Positions 6,464-14,515 are shown, counted from the stretch's first letter. The stretch: DNA of 20,083 nt from CAZQLW01 sp964639875 (GCA_964639875.1 CAZXEM010000014.1:1-20083), one strand, 5' to 3'. Notes: generated by a model from the letters alone, not told the origin. Numbers and translations: made by a program.

Positions 6464-7969
6464 TCAAGGAACTAATTCTTTTATAATTCTAAATGAACCA
6501 AACTTGCCAAGGTGAGGTCCTTTCCCTTTTGGACCATGACAATCAGAACCATACGTTACAAAAAGATGTAACTTTTCCGCCATCTTTCTAAAATAATTAT
6601 TAATTTTGTCCTCTGAATCGTCTTTTTTATTACCCTCACTATAATAATAAAGTTCTATTCCGTTAAGGCCATGTTTAACTAAATCTTTAACAAATTTGTA
6701 AGGAGTAAAATCTGAAGTTACTGAGAACCATTCTTTTTCCGGTTTTTCCCATTCTTTAACCATACCACATTTATAACCTTTTGATAAACCTGGATGAGCT
6801 AACACAGCTTTTCCTCCCGCATTACGAACCGCATTTATTGCTTCATAAAATGTAGGTTTAGTTTCTTTTCCTTGAAATAAAAACTGATATTCGTCTTTAA
6901 ATTCTCCAGAAGGCTTTCTATCCCCAGTAAATGCAAGTTCCACATCTTTTGTCCTAATTGCAAAATATTCTAGAAGATAATATACAATGTCCATTCTTGA
7001 TAAAAAGGGAGTAGGATTAGAGTAATTATCTTTTTTGTTTCTCCATTCAATTATTTCTTTAACAGATATCGGTTTAACATTCTGTAATTGATACTTCTTT
7101 TTTTTGTTTTCACTTTTAAAATTTGCAAGACTAATATAAGAATTGAAAGCATTAACATAAGAATTAAAAGATTTTAACCTGGAATTACTTCTTTGATTAA
7201 CAAATGGTTGAATCTTTTTTAAATTAACATTTAAACCCAACAATTCAATATCTTCAACTTTAATTTTCCCAAGAGTATATTCAGCATCAATTTCTATCCC
7301 AGGAATAACTTTCATCCCCAGTTCTTTAGCTCTTTTCATTGCTTCTTTAACACCATAAGTAGTATCATGATCAGTTAATGCTATTATGTCAATCCCTCTT
7401 TTTTTAGCTTCTTCAACAACTTCAGAAGGAGTCCAAGCACCATCAGATGCTTTTGAATGTAAATGTGTGTCCATGATAACTTTCTTCAAACTAAGTTCCA
7501 GTCCTGCAACCCATTTTATTAAAATATTAACATTTTCCTCAATCTCAGAAGCAATAGCATTTATTTTAGATTCTTCAGCCACTGCTTTTTCTTTCAAACC
7601 AGATTTTTCTGTACGCTCTTTGATTGTAATTTCTTTGACTAATTTTTTTAATTTATCACGAAAATCTCCAGTATAAAAAGAAAAAGATTTTAATAACTGT
7701 CCAGTTTCAACTTCTAATTCTTCTTCTAACTGAGCTAAATTGGGATGTTTCTTAAGTTCTTTAATAACTTCCTCTGCAGCTCTTTCCCCTTTTCCCTCAC
7801 ATCTAGAAACATATCTTAGTGCTCTTCTTGCTTTACGAGATGCTTTCTTTTCAATTTTAGTTTCTTTCTTTTTCTCGATTTCTTCAAGATTATTCTTTAA
7901 AATATTTAGAAATTTGTATTCTGCTGCGAACCAAGCAATTGCTTTTTTTAGGTCATTCTCTTTAGTCAT
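6464..7969 (-). CDS. PHP-domain phosphoesterase with N-terminal helical extension (YciV/RNase AM-like)
   Basis: A 501-residue protein in two parts. Residues 1-165 are rich in Lys, Glu and Arg and probably form helices or coiled coils, including a basic patch KKASRKARRALRYVSR. Residues 166-501 are a PHP domain. It opens with MDTHLHSKASDG (metal ligands H169, H171), then DIIALTDHDTTYG, VIPGIEIDAEY, VLAHPG and a final YGSDCHGPKG. These motifs resemble the YciV/TrpH group, whose E. coli member is a 5'-3' exonuclease trimming rRNA and short oligonucleotides. About 140 residues with little recognisable sequence are inserted between the third and fourth motif blocks. The basic extension may bind nucleic acid (inference). 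A TATA-like AT-rich tract directly precedes ATG 7969, so the message is probably leaderless. Confidence 0.83.
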   Translation of the reverse strand: MTKENDLKKAIAWFAAEYKFLNILKNNLEEIEKKKETKIEKKASRKARRALRYVSRCEGKGERAAEEVIKELKKHPNLAQLEEELEVETGQLLKSFSFYTGDFRDKLKKLVKEITIKERTEKSGLKEKAVAEESKINAIASEIEENVNILIKWVAGLELSLKKVIMDTHLHSKASDGAWTPSEVVEEAKKRGIDIIALTDHDTTYGVKEAMKRAKELGMKVIPGIEIDAEYTLGKIKVEDIELLGLNVNLKKIQPFVNQRSNSRLKSFNSYVNAFNSYISLANFKSENKKKKYQLQNVKPISVKEIIEWRNKKDNYSNPTPFLSRMDIVYYLLEYFAIRTKDVELAFTGDRKPSGEFKDEYQFLFQGKETKPTFYEAINAVRNAGGKAVLAHPGLSKGYKCGMVKEWEKPEKEWFSVTSDFTPYKFVKDLVKHGLNGIELYYYSEGNKKDDSEDKINNYFRKMAEKLHLFVTYGSDCHGPKGKGPHLGKFGSFRIIKELVP

Positions 7970-8014
7970 AAGTTAAATATTAATTAAATATTATTTAAAT
8001 TTGTCTATTAATAA

Positions 8015-8038
8015 GATAAAAACAAGAAAAAATAAGAA
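8015..8038 (-). terminator. T-rich terminator after rpoL
   Basis: The minus strand just past the rpoL stop reads TTCTTATTTTTTCTTGTTTTTATC, several T-runs within about 24 bases and no hairpin, as in known archaeal terminators. It lies ahead of the PHP gene promoter, so the two genes are probably separate units. Confidence 0.5.
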
Positions 8039-8308
8039 TTATAAGGTTTTGACTTCTTTCTGGAAGTCTTTAGCTGATTTCTTAAGGTTCTTTAAAGCAT
8101 TTTTCAATGCTTTTCTAGGTTCAACACCTTTTGTTTCAATTTGAAACTTTGGTATACCAACTAAAGGATGATCAATCTTATAAGCAGCAAGTTCAACACC
8201 TTTAAGACCCCTTAATTCTTCTTTAAGTGCATTACAAAAAGTGTGCGTTTCTCCTTTCAATTCAAAAACTAGCTTAGTTTTAGTTTCTTCTATAACAGTA
8301 AATTCCAT
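8039..8308 (-). CDS. rpo11: DNA-directed RNA polymerase subunit L (Rpo11/RpoL)
   Basis: This 89-residue protein matches archaeal Rpo11/Rpb11 over its whole length. Diagnostic stretches are LVFELKGETHTFCNALKEEL (strand and helix of the alpha-like dimerisation fold) and AAYKIDHPLVGIPKFQIETKG, the near-invariant 'Y..dHPl...p.f.i.T' block. A lysine-rich C-terminal helix ends the protein. With Rpo3 it forms the assembly platform of archaeal RNA polymerase, equivalent to the bacterial alpha dimer. It is monocistronic here, with its own TATA box, leaderless start and T-run terminator. This gene is the clearest single proof that the window is archaeal. Confidence 0.95.
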   Translation of the reverse strand: MEFTVIEETKTKLVFELKGETHTFCNALKEELRGLKGVELAAYKIDHPLVGIPKFQIETKGVEPRKALKNALKNLKKSAKDFQKEVKTL

Positions 8309-8328
8309 ATTTAAATCTATATTCTAGA

Positions 8329-8344
8329 GTTTATTTATAAAGAT
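8329..8344 (-). promoter_or_regulatory. TATA box and BRE of rpoL
   Basis: On the minus strand CGAAATCTTTATAAATAAAC combines a purine-rich BRE-like segment with TTTATAAAT centred about 27 bases ahead of ATG 8308. No Shine-Dalgarno is present, so transcription should begin at or next to the start codon. Confidence 0.6.
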
Positions 8345-8391
8345 TTCGTTGAGAAGTAGATATTTAGTTGGTTGATTAATCTATTAAATAT

Positions 8392-8856
8392 TTAACCCAT
8401 CTGTTGAATATCTATAACATCAACTTCTCGATTAAGTTTCCTTTTGTATTCTATTAATTGTTTTTTTGGCATTACTTTGATTTTTATGCCTAAAAATTCT
8501 TTTTTCTCAGATTTTGAATAATCTATTTTTTCTGAAACCCAAACATTATTTTCATGGTCAAATCTTTTTGTATTATCAGAATTACCAATTTCAATGTTTT
8601 GATTAGAATGATTCATTTTAACATATTCACAATCCCAATGATCATCTTTGTAAACTTTAGGGCCCCAAATAGTAAAAGATTTTACTAAGACACATACTTT
8701 TTGAAAATCTGCACCAGCAACATACATATCAATATCAACTAATTCTCTAGTTGCACCGTGTGTTTTAGCAGCAAGTCCACCAACAATTTGGTAAGAGATG
8801 TTATTTTCATTAAGTAATGTAATTATCCAATTCAAAGCTGCTTTAGTATCTTTCAT
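8392..8856 (-). CDS. Nucleotidyltransferase-fold protein (Lnu/MNT-like)
   Basis: A 154-residue protein when started at ATG 8856. An in-frame TTG at 8871 is possible but less likely, since a TATA box at 8876-8890 places transcription start near 8856. The N-terminal half has the pol-beta type nucleotidyltransferase pattern: YQIVGGLAAKTHGATRELVDIDMYV, with the GG.A..HG turn, an arginine and the DID metal ligands (about residues 23-47). This layout is typical of the minimal nucleotidyltransferases that include lincosamide and aminoglycoside modifying enzymes and many AbiEii-like or uncharacterised archaeal proteins. It probably transfers a nucleotide to an unknown substrate. No HEPN or antitoxin partner gene lies beside it, so a toxin-antitoxin role is not supported. 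Confidence 0.7.
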   Translation of the reverse strand: MKDTKAALNWIITLLNENNISYQIVGGLAAKTHGATRELVDIDMYVAGADFQKVCVLVKSFTIWGPKVYKDDHWDCEYVKMNHSNQNIEIGNSDNTKRFDHENNVWVSEKIDYSKSEKKEFLGIKIKVMPKKQLIEYKRKLNREVDVIDIQQMG

Positions 8857-8875
8857 ACAAATAAAATACAAAAGA

Positions 8876-8890
8876 ACTTATAAAAAACTT
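8876..8890 (-). promoter_or_regulatory. TATA box deciding the nucleotidyltransferase start
   Basis: The minus strand AAGTTTTTTATAAGTT is centred about 26 bases ahead of ATG 8856, implying a leaderless message starting at that codon and arguing against the upstream TTG at 8871. Confidence 0.5.
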
Positions 8891-8936
8891 TCTAAGAAGT
8901 CCAAGAGATTCATTGCTTTAAACCTGTATACAAGCG

Positions 8937-8948
8937 AAAGATTTAAAT
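8937..8948 (+). promoter_or_regulatory. TATA box of the first HD-domain gene
   Basis: GCGAAAGATTTAAATCA ends about 25 bases before ATG 8974: a BRE-like GCGAAAG followed by TTTAAAT. The spacing fits a leaderless transcript. It is divergent from the nucleotidyltransferase promoter. Confidence 0.55.
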
Positions 8949-8973
8949 CATTAAATTTATCACTACTGAATAA

Positions 8974-10161
8974 ATGTCTCGTCCAACTAAAGAATACCAA
9001 ACTTATAAGGTCCTGGAACATTGGAAACCAGAAGATGAAATCATTTTAGTTAAAGAGTTAACCGATAAAAATAACCCATTATCATGCTTATTCTGCCATT
9101 TATATGAGAAAACAAAAGAAGCTTACAAGAAGTATCCAAAACGTAAAGATGGTAATGATGCTTTTGTCCATCCACTAAATTTAGTTCTAGATTTAAAGAA
9201 AGCTAACATTACTGACCATGTTACCCTTTCCATTGCATTAATTCATGATTATGTTGAAGAAGAAGTCGACTATTATAAAAAAGTAAACAAGATTAAAAAG
9301 GATGAGAAAGGAATTAAAATTCTTGACAATTATGAATCAGAGATTTTTCAGGAGTTTAAAAATGATTTAAAAGAATTCTGTAAAGATAACCAAATTTGTC
9401 TAGAAAATGTTAACGAAATTATCAGCACCCTTAAACTTCTTACCAGGCACAAAAGACACTTTTATTACAAATCAGTATCTTCAATTTTCGGTTGTAAAAA
9501 TGAGATTATTAAAGAACGAGCAATCCAAGTTAAACTTGCTGATAGAATTCATAATATTCAACAATTGAAATCTTTTTCAGATCATGGGAAAAATTATCAA
9601 TGTTTCAAAAATTTGTTTATTCTTAATAACACTAAAAACTATTTAATATTTAAGTATGGAAAAGATAGTGATCCAGATAAAGGAATTCATCCAACAGAGA
9701 AATTGTTTAAGAAATGTTGTAAAGCAACTTATGATGCATTTCTAGGGGTTTGTAATAACACAAAGCAAAGAGGCATTGAAGAAATTGAATCAATGTTACA
9801 TTTAGCATTCAGAAAGTTTGTTTCTGAGAAACATGGCCTTTGGGAAGTAACTACTGTTGATGAAACAGATACTCATCCAATGAAATTGTTTGAAGGCATT
9901 GTTCGTAAATATGATGCCCGTTTACATCAAGAATGGGAAAAGTATGGTGATATGGAAAATAATCAAATGATTTATTGTAAAAAATTCTTTGCTGACCACC
10001 ATTTTACGGACGAACAATTGAAAGAAATTATTGATTATAAAGATGCATACGCTTTGAAAGAAGTTGTTGCAAGATTATTATATAAAAAGAATTATGTTAT
10101 CAAGAATTTTGGGTGTAATGAATTATGTACAAGGGGTATGATTTGTCAGAATTCTAATTGA
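8974..10161 (+). CDS. RelA/SpoT-type HD hydrolase without synthetase domain, paralogue 1
   Basis: This 395-residue protein has an HD domain (about residues 35-215) with the signature of the ppGpp hydrolase branch. It has FVHPLNLV (H66), SIALIHDYVEEE (H91, D92, E95) and VKLADRIHNIQQL (D190, N194), the same order and partners as in SpoT, RSH and MESH1. The synthetase domain is absent. The C-terminal half (about 215-395) has no recognised domain and ends in NFGCNELCTRGMIC, three cysteines spaced CX3CX5C that the paralogue at 11075 also keeps. They may bind zinc or an iron-sulfur cluster. The natural substrate may be an alarmone, NADPH (as reported for MESH1) or another phosphorylated nucleotide. 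The stop codon abuts the tatD stop with no gap. Confidence 0.8.
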   Translation: MSRPTKEYQTYKVLEHWKPEDEIILVKELTDKNNPLSCLFCHLYEKTKEAYKKYPKRKDGNDAFVHPLNLVLDLKKANITDHVTLSIALIHDYVEEEVDYYKKVNKIKKDEKGIKILDNYESEIFQEFKNDLKEFCKDNQICLENVNEIISTLKLLTRHKRHFYYKSVSSIFGCKNEIIKERAIQVKLADRIHNIQQLKSFSDHGKNYQCFKNLFILNNTKNYLIFKYGKDSDPDKGIHPTEKLFKKCCKATYDAFLGVCNNTKQRGIEEIESMLHLAFRKFVSEKHGLWEVTTVDETDTHPMKLFEGIVRKYDARLHQEWEKYGDMENNQMIYCKKFFADHHFTDEQLKEIIDYKDAYALKEVVARLLYKKNYVIKNFGCNELCTRGMICQNSN

Positions 10162-10953
10162 TTAATTAAAAACTTTCAGATAATTATTCCAAATTTGTTC
10201 AGCAACTTCTTCAACAGAAATCCCTTTAATCTCAGCAATTTTCTTTACAGTTTCTAAAACATAAGCGGGTTCGTTTCTTTCACCTTTGAAAGGGCCTTGC
10301 CAAGGTGCATCTGTTTCTGTTAATATTTTTTCAATTGGAATTTTCTTAATCATAGTGTTAAAGTTTCCAGTCCTTACTGTTGATGGCGGAACAGAAAAAT
10401 AATAACCGAGTTCAATTGCTCGACTAATTAAAGATTTCCTTCCTCCAAAACAGTGTAATAATACGGGAACTTTATCCTGAATCTCTTCTTCCAAAATATT
10501 AATACAATCTTCTTCTGCTGCCCAGGTATGAATCACTACTGGCTTTTTTATTTTAACTGCTAATCGAAGAACTTTTCTAAAAACATCTTGCTGTTCTTGA
10601 TGATGATCCTTATCCCAATAATAATCTAACCCGATTTCGCCAATAGCCAGGATTTTATCTTTATTTTCTTCAATAAATTTGAATTCTTTATCTAAATCTA
10701 CATTACCTTCCGATTTAACAATTCCCGTTTCTCCTTCAGACAATCCTAAAGCGTCTATTGGATGTAATCCTAAAGAAACTTTGATTATCGGATCAATATT
10801 AGCCATTTCCAAGACTTGTTTGTTCGCTAACGGATTAGTTCCAGAGACCATAATTGCTTTAACTCCCGCTTCTTTAGCTTTCTTAAGAACATTATCTAGA
10901 TCATTTACTAACAGTTCTTGGTTCAAATGACAATGTACATCTACTAGTTTCAT
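10162..10953 (-). CDS. tatD: TatD-family metal-dependent deoxyribonuclease
   Basis: A protein of 263 residues from ATG 10953. An in-frame GTG at 10959 is possible, but a TATA box 26 bases ahead favours the ATG as a leaderless start. The metal-site motifs are complete. They are LVDVHCHL (two histidines), SLGLHP, AIGEIGLDYYWD (glutamate), KPVVIHTW (histidine), LLHCFGG (histidine) and TETDAPW (aspartate). Length matches the family's usual 250-270 residues. TatD enzymes are 3'-5' exonucleases or endonucleases acting on DNA in repair and degradation. The gene is convergent with the first HD gene and divergent from the second, so it sits between the two HD paralogues. Confidence 0.9.
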   Translation of the reverse strand: MKLVDVHCHLNQELLVNDLDNVLKKAKEAGVKAIMVSGTNPLANKQVLEMANIDPIIKVSLGLHPIDALGLSEGETGIVKSEGNVDLDKEFKFIEENKDKILAIGEIGLDYYWDKDHHQEQQDVFRKVLRLAVKIKKPVVIHTWAAEEDCINILEEEIQDKVPVLLHCFGGRKSLISRAIELGYYFSVPPSTVRTGNFNTMIKKIPIEKILTETDAPWQGPFKGERNEPAYVLETVKKIAEIKGISVEEVAEQIWNNYLKVFN

Positions 10954-10970
10954 AATCACTTGATTTTATT

Positions 10971-10987
10971 GGTTTAATTTAAAGTTT
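10971..10987 (-). promoter_or_regulatory. TATA box deciding the tatD start
   Basis: The minus strand AAACTTTAAATTAAACC is centred about 26 bases ahead of ATG 10953. No Shine-Dalgarno precedes this codon or the GTG at 10959, so a leaderless start at 10953 is preferred. Confidence 0.5.
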
Positions 10988-11054
10988 TCTAAAACAAACA
11001 CTTTTAAACAGAAAAATAATTAAATATGATTGATTCTTAGAATAAAGGTGAACG

Positions 11055-11070
11055 GGTAAAATAATTTACC
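11055..11070 (+). promoter_or_regulatory. Small hairpin in the leader of the second HD gene
   Basis: GGTAAA-ATAA-TTTACC forms a 6-base stem with a 4-base loop that ends 4 bases before ATG 11075. TATA-like sequences lie at about 10999-11028, giving a leader of roughly 30 bases. No Shine-Dalgarno lies at the normal distance. The hairpin could hold or mask the start region; this is inference. Confidence 0.35.
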
Positions 11071-11074
11071 TTTT

Positions 11075-12229
11075 ATGATTATGACTTCTCCAAGAAAGGT
11101 GTTTGAGGAAATAGAACTCTGGAAACCCTCGGATGAGGTTACAATAAATCATTTGCTGAACTATAGCCCGCCAAAAAATGAATTTCTTATGGTTCTATAT
11201 CACTTAGTTAAAGCTGAGAACTTTCCTGACAGAAAAGATGGCAAACCACAATTAGTCCATCCGATTAATACAGCTACTTATTTACAGAGAGCAAAAGCAG
11301 ACTTTCTTGGCGTTGCTGCAGGATTACTTCATGATTGTTTGGAAGATAAAGTTGACATGGTCTTAGGTTCTTCTCAGATTGATGACGTGGATCAATTGGA
11401 GGTTGACTTGGCCACTGAACTTGAAAATATGTTGTCTATTGAATGTAGGTTGTTAGGTCTTCCTTCAACTTATCCAAAATCTTTAATTGAGACTACAGAA
11501 CTTCTTACCAGACATAAAAGACACAAATATTATCGTTCTCTTGGAGAGATGTTTTCTTCTGATAATCCTACTGTGCAAGAAAGGGCAATTAGAGTTAAAC
11601 TTGCTGATCGGATGCATAATATTCAATGCCTCTCTGCATTTAATGAGGAAGAACAGATTTACCAAGCTTTTAAGAATTTGTTTATTCTCAATAATACTAA
11701 GAGTTATTTGGTGGAAACTAATCAAGTTACCACTGCTGATTTGATTCTGACAAAAAAGAAGAATACTACTGAAAAACTTTTTCGGAAATGTTTGAAAGCG
11801 ACTTATGATGCCTTTCTTTCCATCTCTAATGATGCTTTAGATAAAGGCATTAAACCCATTGAGCCGTATATTCAAGTTTTTTACCACAAATATGAACATC
11901 AAACAAAAAAAATGAAACAGATTTCTGATTGGGATAATAAAGAAGCCCACCCTTTGAAATTATTTGATGGTATTGTAAAAAAGTATGATGCTCGATTGCA
12001 TAAAGAAACTGCTGAATTTAATCGGAGACAACAAAGAGAAGCTAAATTTTGTGGTGAATTATTTTCTGATTTCAAATTTACTCCTGAACAGCTGGGAGCG
12101 ATTGTTGATTATAAAGATGCTTATCTTATGAAAGAAGTTGTTGGTAAGTTTTATGATGAAAAATATTTTGTCAAAAACTTTGGTTGTGGAAAATTGTGTT
12201 CCAGAAATAGAATTTGTGTTAGTCAATGA
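11075..12229 (+). CDS. RelA/SpoT-type HD hydrolase without synthetase domain, paralogue 2
   Basis: A 384-residue paralogue of the gene at 8974, alignable from the N-terminal 'E.WKP.DE' to the C-terminus. The HD ligands are present: LVHPINTA (H62), AGLLHDCLEDK (H86, D87, E90, D91) and VKLADRMHNIQCL (D178). Its 'HDxxED' is closer to classical SpoT than the EEE of paralogue 1. Other shared blocks are LLTRHKRH.YY, AFKNLFILNNTK.YL, KLFRKCLKATYDAFL and HPLKLFDGIVKKYDARLH. The C-terminus NFGCGKLCSRNRIC repeats the CX3CX5C pattern. Its last 7 bases overlap the convergent gene at 12223. Its role is presumably hydrolysis of a phosphorylated nucleotide; alarmone specificity is not shown. Confidence 0.8.
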   Translation: MIMTSPRKVFEEIELWKPSDEVTINHLLNYSPPKNEFLMVLYHLVKAENFPDRKDGKPQLVHPINTATYLQRAKADFLGVAAGLLHDCLEDKVDMVLGSSQIDDVDQLEVDLATELENMLSIECRLLGLPSTYPKSLIETTELLTRHKRHKYYRSLGEMFSSDNPTVQERAIRVKLADRMHNIQCLSAFNEEEQIYQAFKNLFILNNTKSYLVETNQVTTADLILTKKKNTTEKLFRKCLKATYDAFLSISNDALDKGIKPIEPYIQVFYHKYEHQTKKMKQISDWDNKEAHPLKLFDGIVKKYDARLHKETAEFNRRQQREAKFCGELFSDFKFTPEQLGAIVDYKDAYLMKEVVGKFYDEKYFVKNFGCGKLCSRNRICVSQ

Positions 12230-12798
12230 TATTTCATTGCTTCAAGTAATATTGGAACCCATCCATTTCCTTCTATAGCTGTCCTCACTTTTTGAAGCTG
12301 TTCTTCACCTTCAGCCACTACTAATCTCGCACTATATTGAGGGTTTGGTAAGTCTCTTATGCATTTACTAAAACTGGAACATGCAATATCTTGATTATTA
12401 TGATTTATTCTAAATTTACCTCTTCTTGAATTTGCCATTTTTGAAATAAAAAGAACACAACTTTTTTTCCCAGGATTATAATATCTTTCAATTTCTTGCA
12501 TGGTTGGGGCCCTATTTGTTCTAAATATACCTTCTCTCCATAACGCATACAAAATATAATCCTCTTTTGGTAAACTATCAGGATGGCCGTCTAATTGTGA
12601 AGTCAAAAAGTTTGCTAAAGGCAGAGCCATTCCATGTTGTATTGAATCAAATCTGACTAAACATTCTTGACCAACATAATTTGCTCCGTTAACAACATAA
12701 ATGCTTTGGTTATCAAAAACGCTCGTTGCTCCCTGATTTTTAGTTGCATTTTCTATATAACACTTTTCTACTCTTCCACATAATTGTCTAGGGTCCAT
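12223..12798 (-). CDS. Uncharacterised 191-residue protein with TRAM-like N-terminus
   Basis: I do not recognise the full-length family. Residues 25-60 (ATSVFDNQSIYVVNGANYVGQECLVRF, continuing to SIQHGMALAN-like sequence) loosely follow the TRAM pattern of 'G...v...g..vfV.ga..Ge.v.v.i......A', a small RNA-binding beta barrel common in archaea. The remaining 130 residues contain WREGIFRTNRAP, a basic block NSRRGKFRINHNN, and several cysteines (CSSFSKC) with no clear metal motif. No signal peptide or membrane helix is seen. A TATA box at about 12820-12833 gives a leaderless start at ATG 12798. It overlaps the convergent HD gene by 7 bases. RNA binding is a weak inference. Confidence 0.62.
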   Translation of the reverse strand: MDPRQLCGRVEKCYIENATKNQGATSVFDNQSIYVVNGANYVGQECLVRFDSIQHGMALPLANFLTSQLDGHPDSLPKEDYILYALWREGIFRTNRAPTMQEIERYYNPGKKSCVLFISKMANSRRGKFRINHNNQDIACSSFSKCIRDLPNPQYSARLVVAEGEEQLQKVRTAIEGNGWVPILLEAMKYH

Positions 12799-12819
12799 TT
12801 ATTGTTAATTTCAAAGTGG

Positions 12820-12833
12820 TCATTTAAATGTTT
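12820..12833 (-). promoter_or_regulatory. Palindromic TATA box upstream of the TRAM-like gene
   Basis: CATTTAAATG is a perfect palindrome centred about 29 bases ahead of ATG 12798 on the minus strand. Being symmetrical, it could also drive a plus-strand transcript beginning near 12853, right before the first copy of the 60-base repeat. Confidence 0.45.
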
Positions 12834-12865
12834 CTAAATTAACAAGAAAGCCTTACCAGTAAACT

Positions 12866-12920
12866 ATATTCTCAAGGATATAATTGATCCAGTAAAAAAA
12901 CAGGAAGTTAAGTACTATTT
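12866..12920 (+). repeat. Direct repeat copy A flanking the ygiQ-like gene
   Basis: This stretch aligns with 14622-14681 in the same orientation. Common blocks are TATATTCT, TATAAT, GAT.CAGTAA, AAAAC and GGAAGTTAAGTA, with a few substitutions and short gaps, roughly 80% alike by eye. It lies in the noncoding gap beyond the 3' end of the ygiQ-like gene. It may encode a small RNA or be a protein-binding site. No open frame is shared by the two copies. Confidence 0.6.
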
Positions 12921-12997
12921 CTTTTTATGTTAGTTGCTATTACAATTATGGTTTTGTGTGTTTATAGCGAGATTAATAAAAATGAAAATAATCTGGT

Positions 12998-14515
12998 TTA
13001 CATTAAAACGCGTTTTTGATCTTTCTTTTCTTTATAAGAATAAGGAACGTAAATTTTCTCTTTAGTTTTTGGATTTAGTTCTGTATAATACATAGACGTG
13101 GAGATTGTCATTGGAGTAGGAGTAAAGATTTGCACACTTACATTTTTTAAATTTTTAATCTCTTCAGATAATTCTTGAGCTTCTTTCATAGAACTTCCAG
13201 GATGAGCAGTGATAAAATAATATGATAATTGCTTACCTGTGTTTAGATTGTTGAAAAATTCTAAAAACTCATTAAAGTTTCCATAATCTTTATTCATTAA
13301 CTTCAACACGTTCTTGTTAAGATGTTCAGGAGCAATTCTTAACGTATCATAAATATGATGTTCTGCAACTTCTCGAATATATTTATTTGGGGCTAAATCA
13401 TAACGTACCCCGCTTCTGATATAAACATTCTTAATTCCGAAGATGGTTCTAGATTTTTTTAATAGCTCTAATAACTTAGTATGACTTTTGTCTAACTGTT
13501 TACAATTAATACAATCTTTTCGACATTTATCTCTTAATGAACAATCCATCCCATACATATTAGCGGAAGGACCCCCCAAGTCATCAACATTTCCTTTAAA
13601 GTAAGTCATTTTATTAAATTTTTTAATTTCTTTCAGAATTGATTGTTCTGAACGAGAAATAATTTTATCACCCTGAATTAAATTTAATGCACAAAAATTA
13701 CAATTACCAATACAACCACGATGAGTAACTACACTAAATTCAAACCCACGCAAATGTTTTGAATCACTCGGAATTTGTCTTGTATATTCTAATTCATAAT
13801 ATTCATCTAAATCTTCCGTATTATATTTTGGAGATTTGTATTGCAAAATGTAACGTTGACCAGTTTTCTGTGCCAAATTAGTATAATTGTTAATCATCGA
13901 TTGCATTTCAGAAAATTTTTCTTTACTTTCAATAACTTCTTCCTCAGTAGGCAACTCTTTGAAATTATCTGGAAGTTCTTTACTAATTAAACAGGTTCCT
14001 TTTATGTTGAATAAATCTTTACTTTCTTTGATTCTTTGAGATATTTCTAAAATTTGTTTTTCTCCGTTACCGTAAACTAATAAGTCTGCCCTACTATCCA
14101 ACAAAACAGATTTTCTTAACCGGTTCTGCCAATAATCATAATGTACAAACCTTCTCAAAGAAGCTTCTGTTCCACCAATAATCATTAAAGAATCTTTAAA
14201 ATTTTTTCGTACCCAATTACAATATACTGTTACTGCTCTGTCTGGAACACTTTCATCATAATCTGAATGTTCATCATCCTCACGATTTTTTTTTAGGGGA
14301 GTATAATTTCTAACCATAGAATCAATCGCACCAGAACTTATCCCAAAAAATAGTTTTGGTTTTCCTAAACTTTTAATTTCTTCTTCTTTAGTTGGTTTTT
14401 CAATTATCCCAACAGTATACCCATTCTTTTCAAGGAGCCTTTTCAGTATTGCTACCCCACACAGTGGATGGTCAAAGTATACTTCTCCTATAATTAAGAT
14501 GATATCATATTGCAT
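12998..14515 (-). CDS. YgiQ/UPF0313-type radical SAM protein, short form
   Basis: This 505-residue protein has an N-terminal domain (1-250) with the blocks expected of the YgiQ family: HPLCGVAILKRLLE, FFGISSGAIDSMV, PDRAVTVYCNWVR, IIGGTEASLRRF.HYDYW and DLLVYGNGEKQ. The radical SAM cluster ligands C268, C272 and C275 (HRGCIGNCNFCAL) have the standard CX3CX2C spacing. A second cysteine group C325, C331, C335 and C338 may hold another cluster or zinc. LRIAPEHLN and YFITAHPGSS follow, as in YgiQ. Bacterial YgiQ is longer (about 740 residues), so the C-terminal tail is absent here. The reaction of the family is unknown. A TATA box at about 14536-14549 predicts a leaderless start. The gene is flanked by the two copies of a direct repeat. 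Confidence 0.87.
   Translation of the reverse strand: MQYDIILIIGEVYFDHPLCGVAILKRLLEKNGYTVGIIEKPTKEEEIKSLGKPKLFFGISSGAIDSMVRNYTPLKKNREDDEHSDYDESVPDRAVTVYCNWVRKNFKDSLMIIGGTEASLRRFVHYDYWQNRLRKSVLLDSRADLLVYGNGEKQILEISQRIKESKDLFNIKGTCLISKELPDNFKELPTEEEVIESKEKFSEMQSMINNYTNLAQKTGQRYILQYKSPKYNTEDLDEYYELEYTRQIPSDSKHLRGFEFSVVTHRGCIGNCNFCALNLIQGDKIISRSEQSILKEIKKFNKMTYFKGNVDDLGGPSANMYGMDCSLRDKCRKDCINCKQLDKSHTKLLELLKKSRTIFGIKNVYIRSGVRYDLAPNKYIREVAEHHIYDTLRIAPEHLNKNVLKLMNKDYGNFNEFLEFFNNLNTGKQLSYYFITAHPGSSMKEAQELSEEIKNLKNVSVQIFTPTPMTISTSMYYTELNPKTKEKIYVPYSYKEKKDQKRVLM

Noticed and set aside
8392..8871. MNT/HEPN toxin-antitoxin module
   Set aside because: A nucleotidyltransferase-fold protein is present but no small HEPN or other partner gene lies next to it; neighbours are rpoL and a divergent HD gene.
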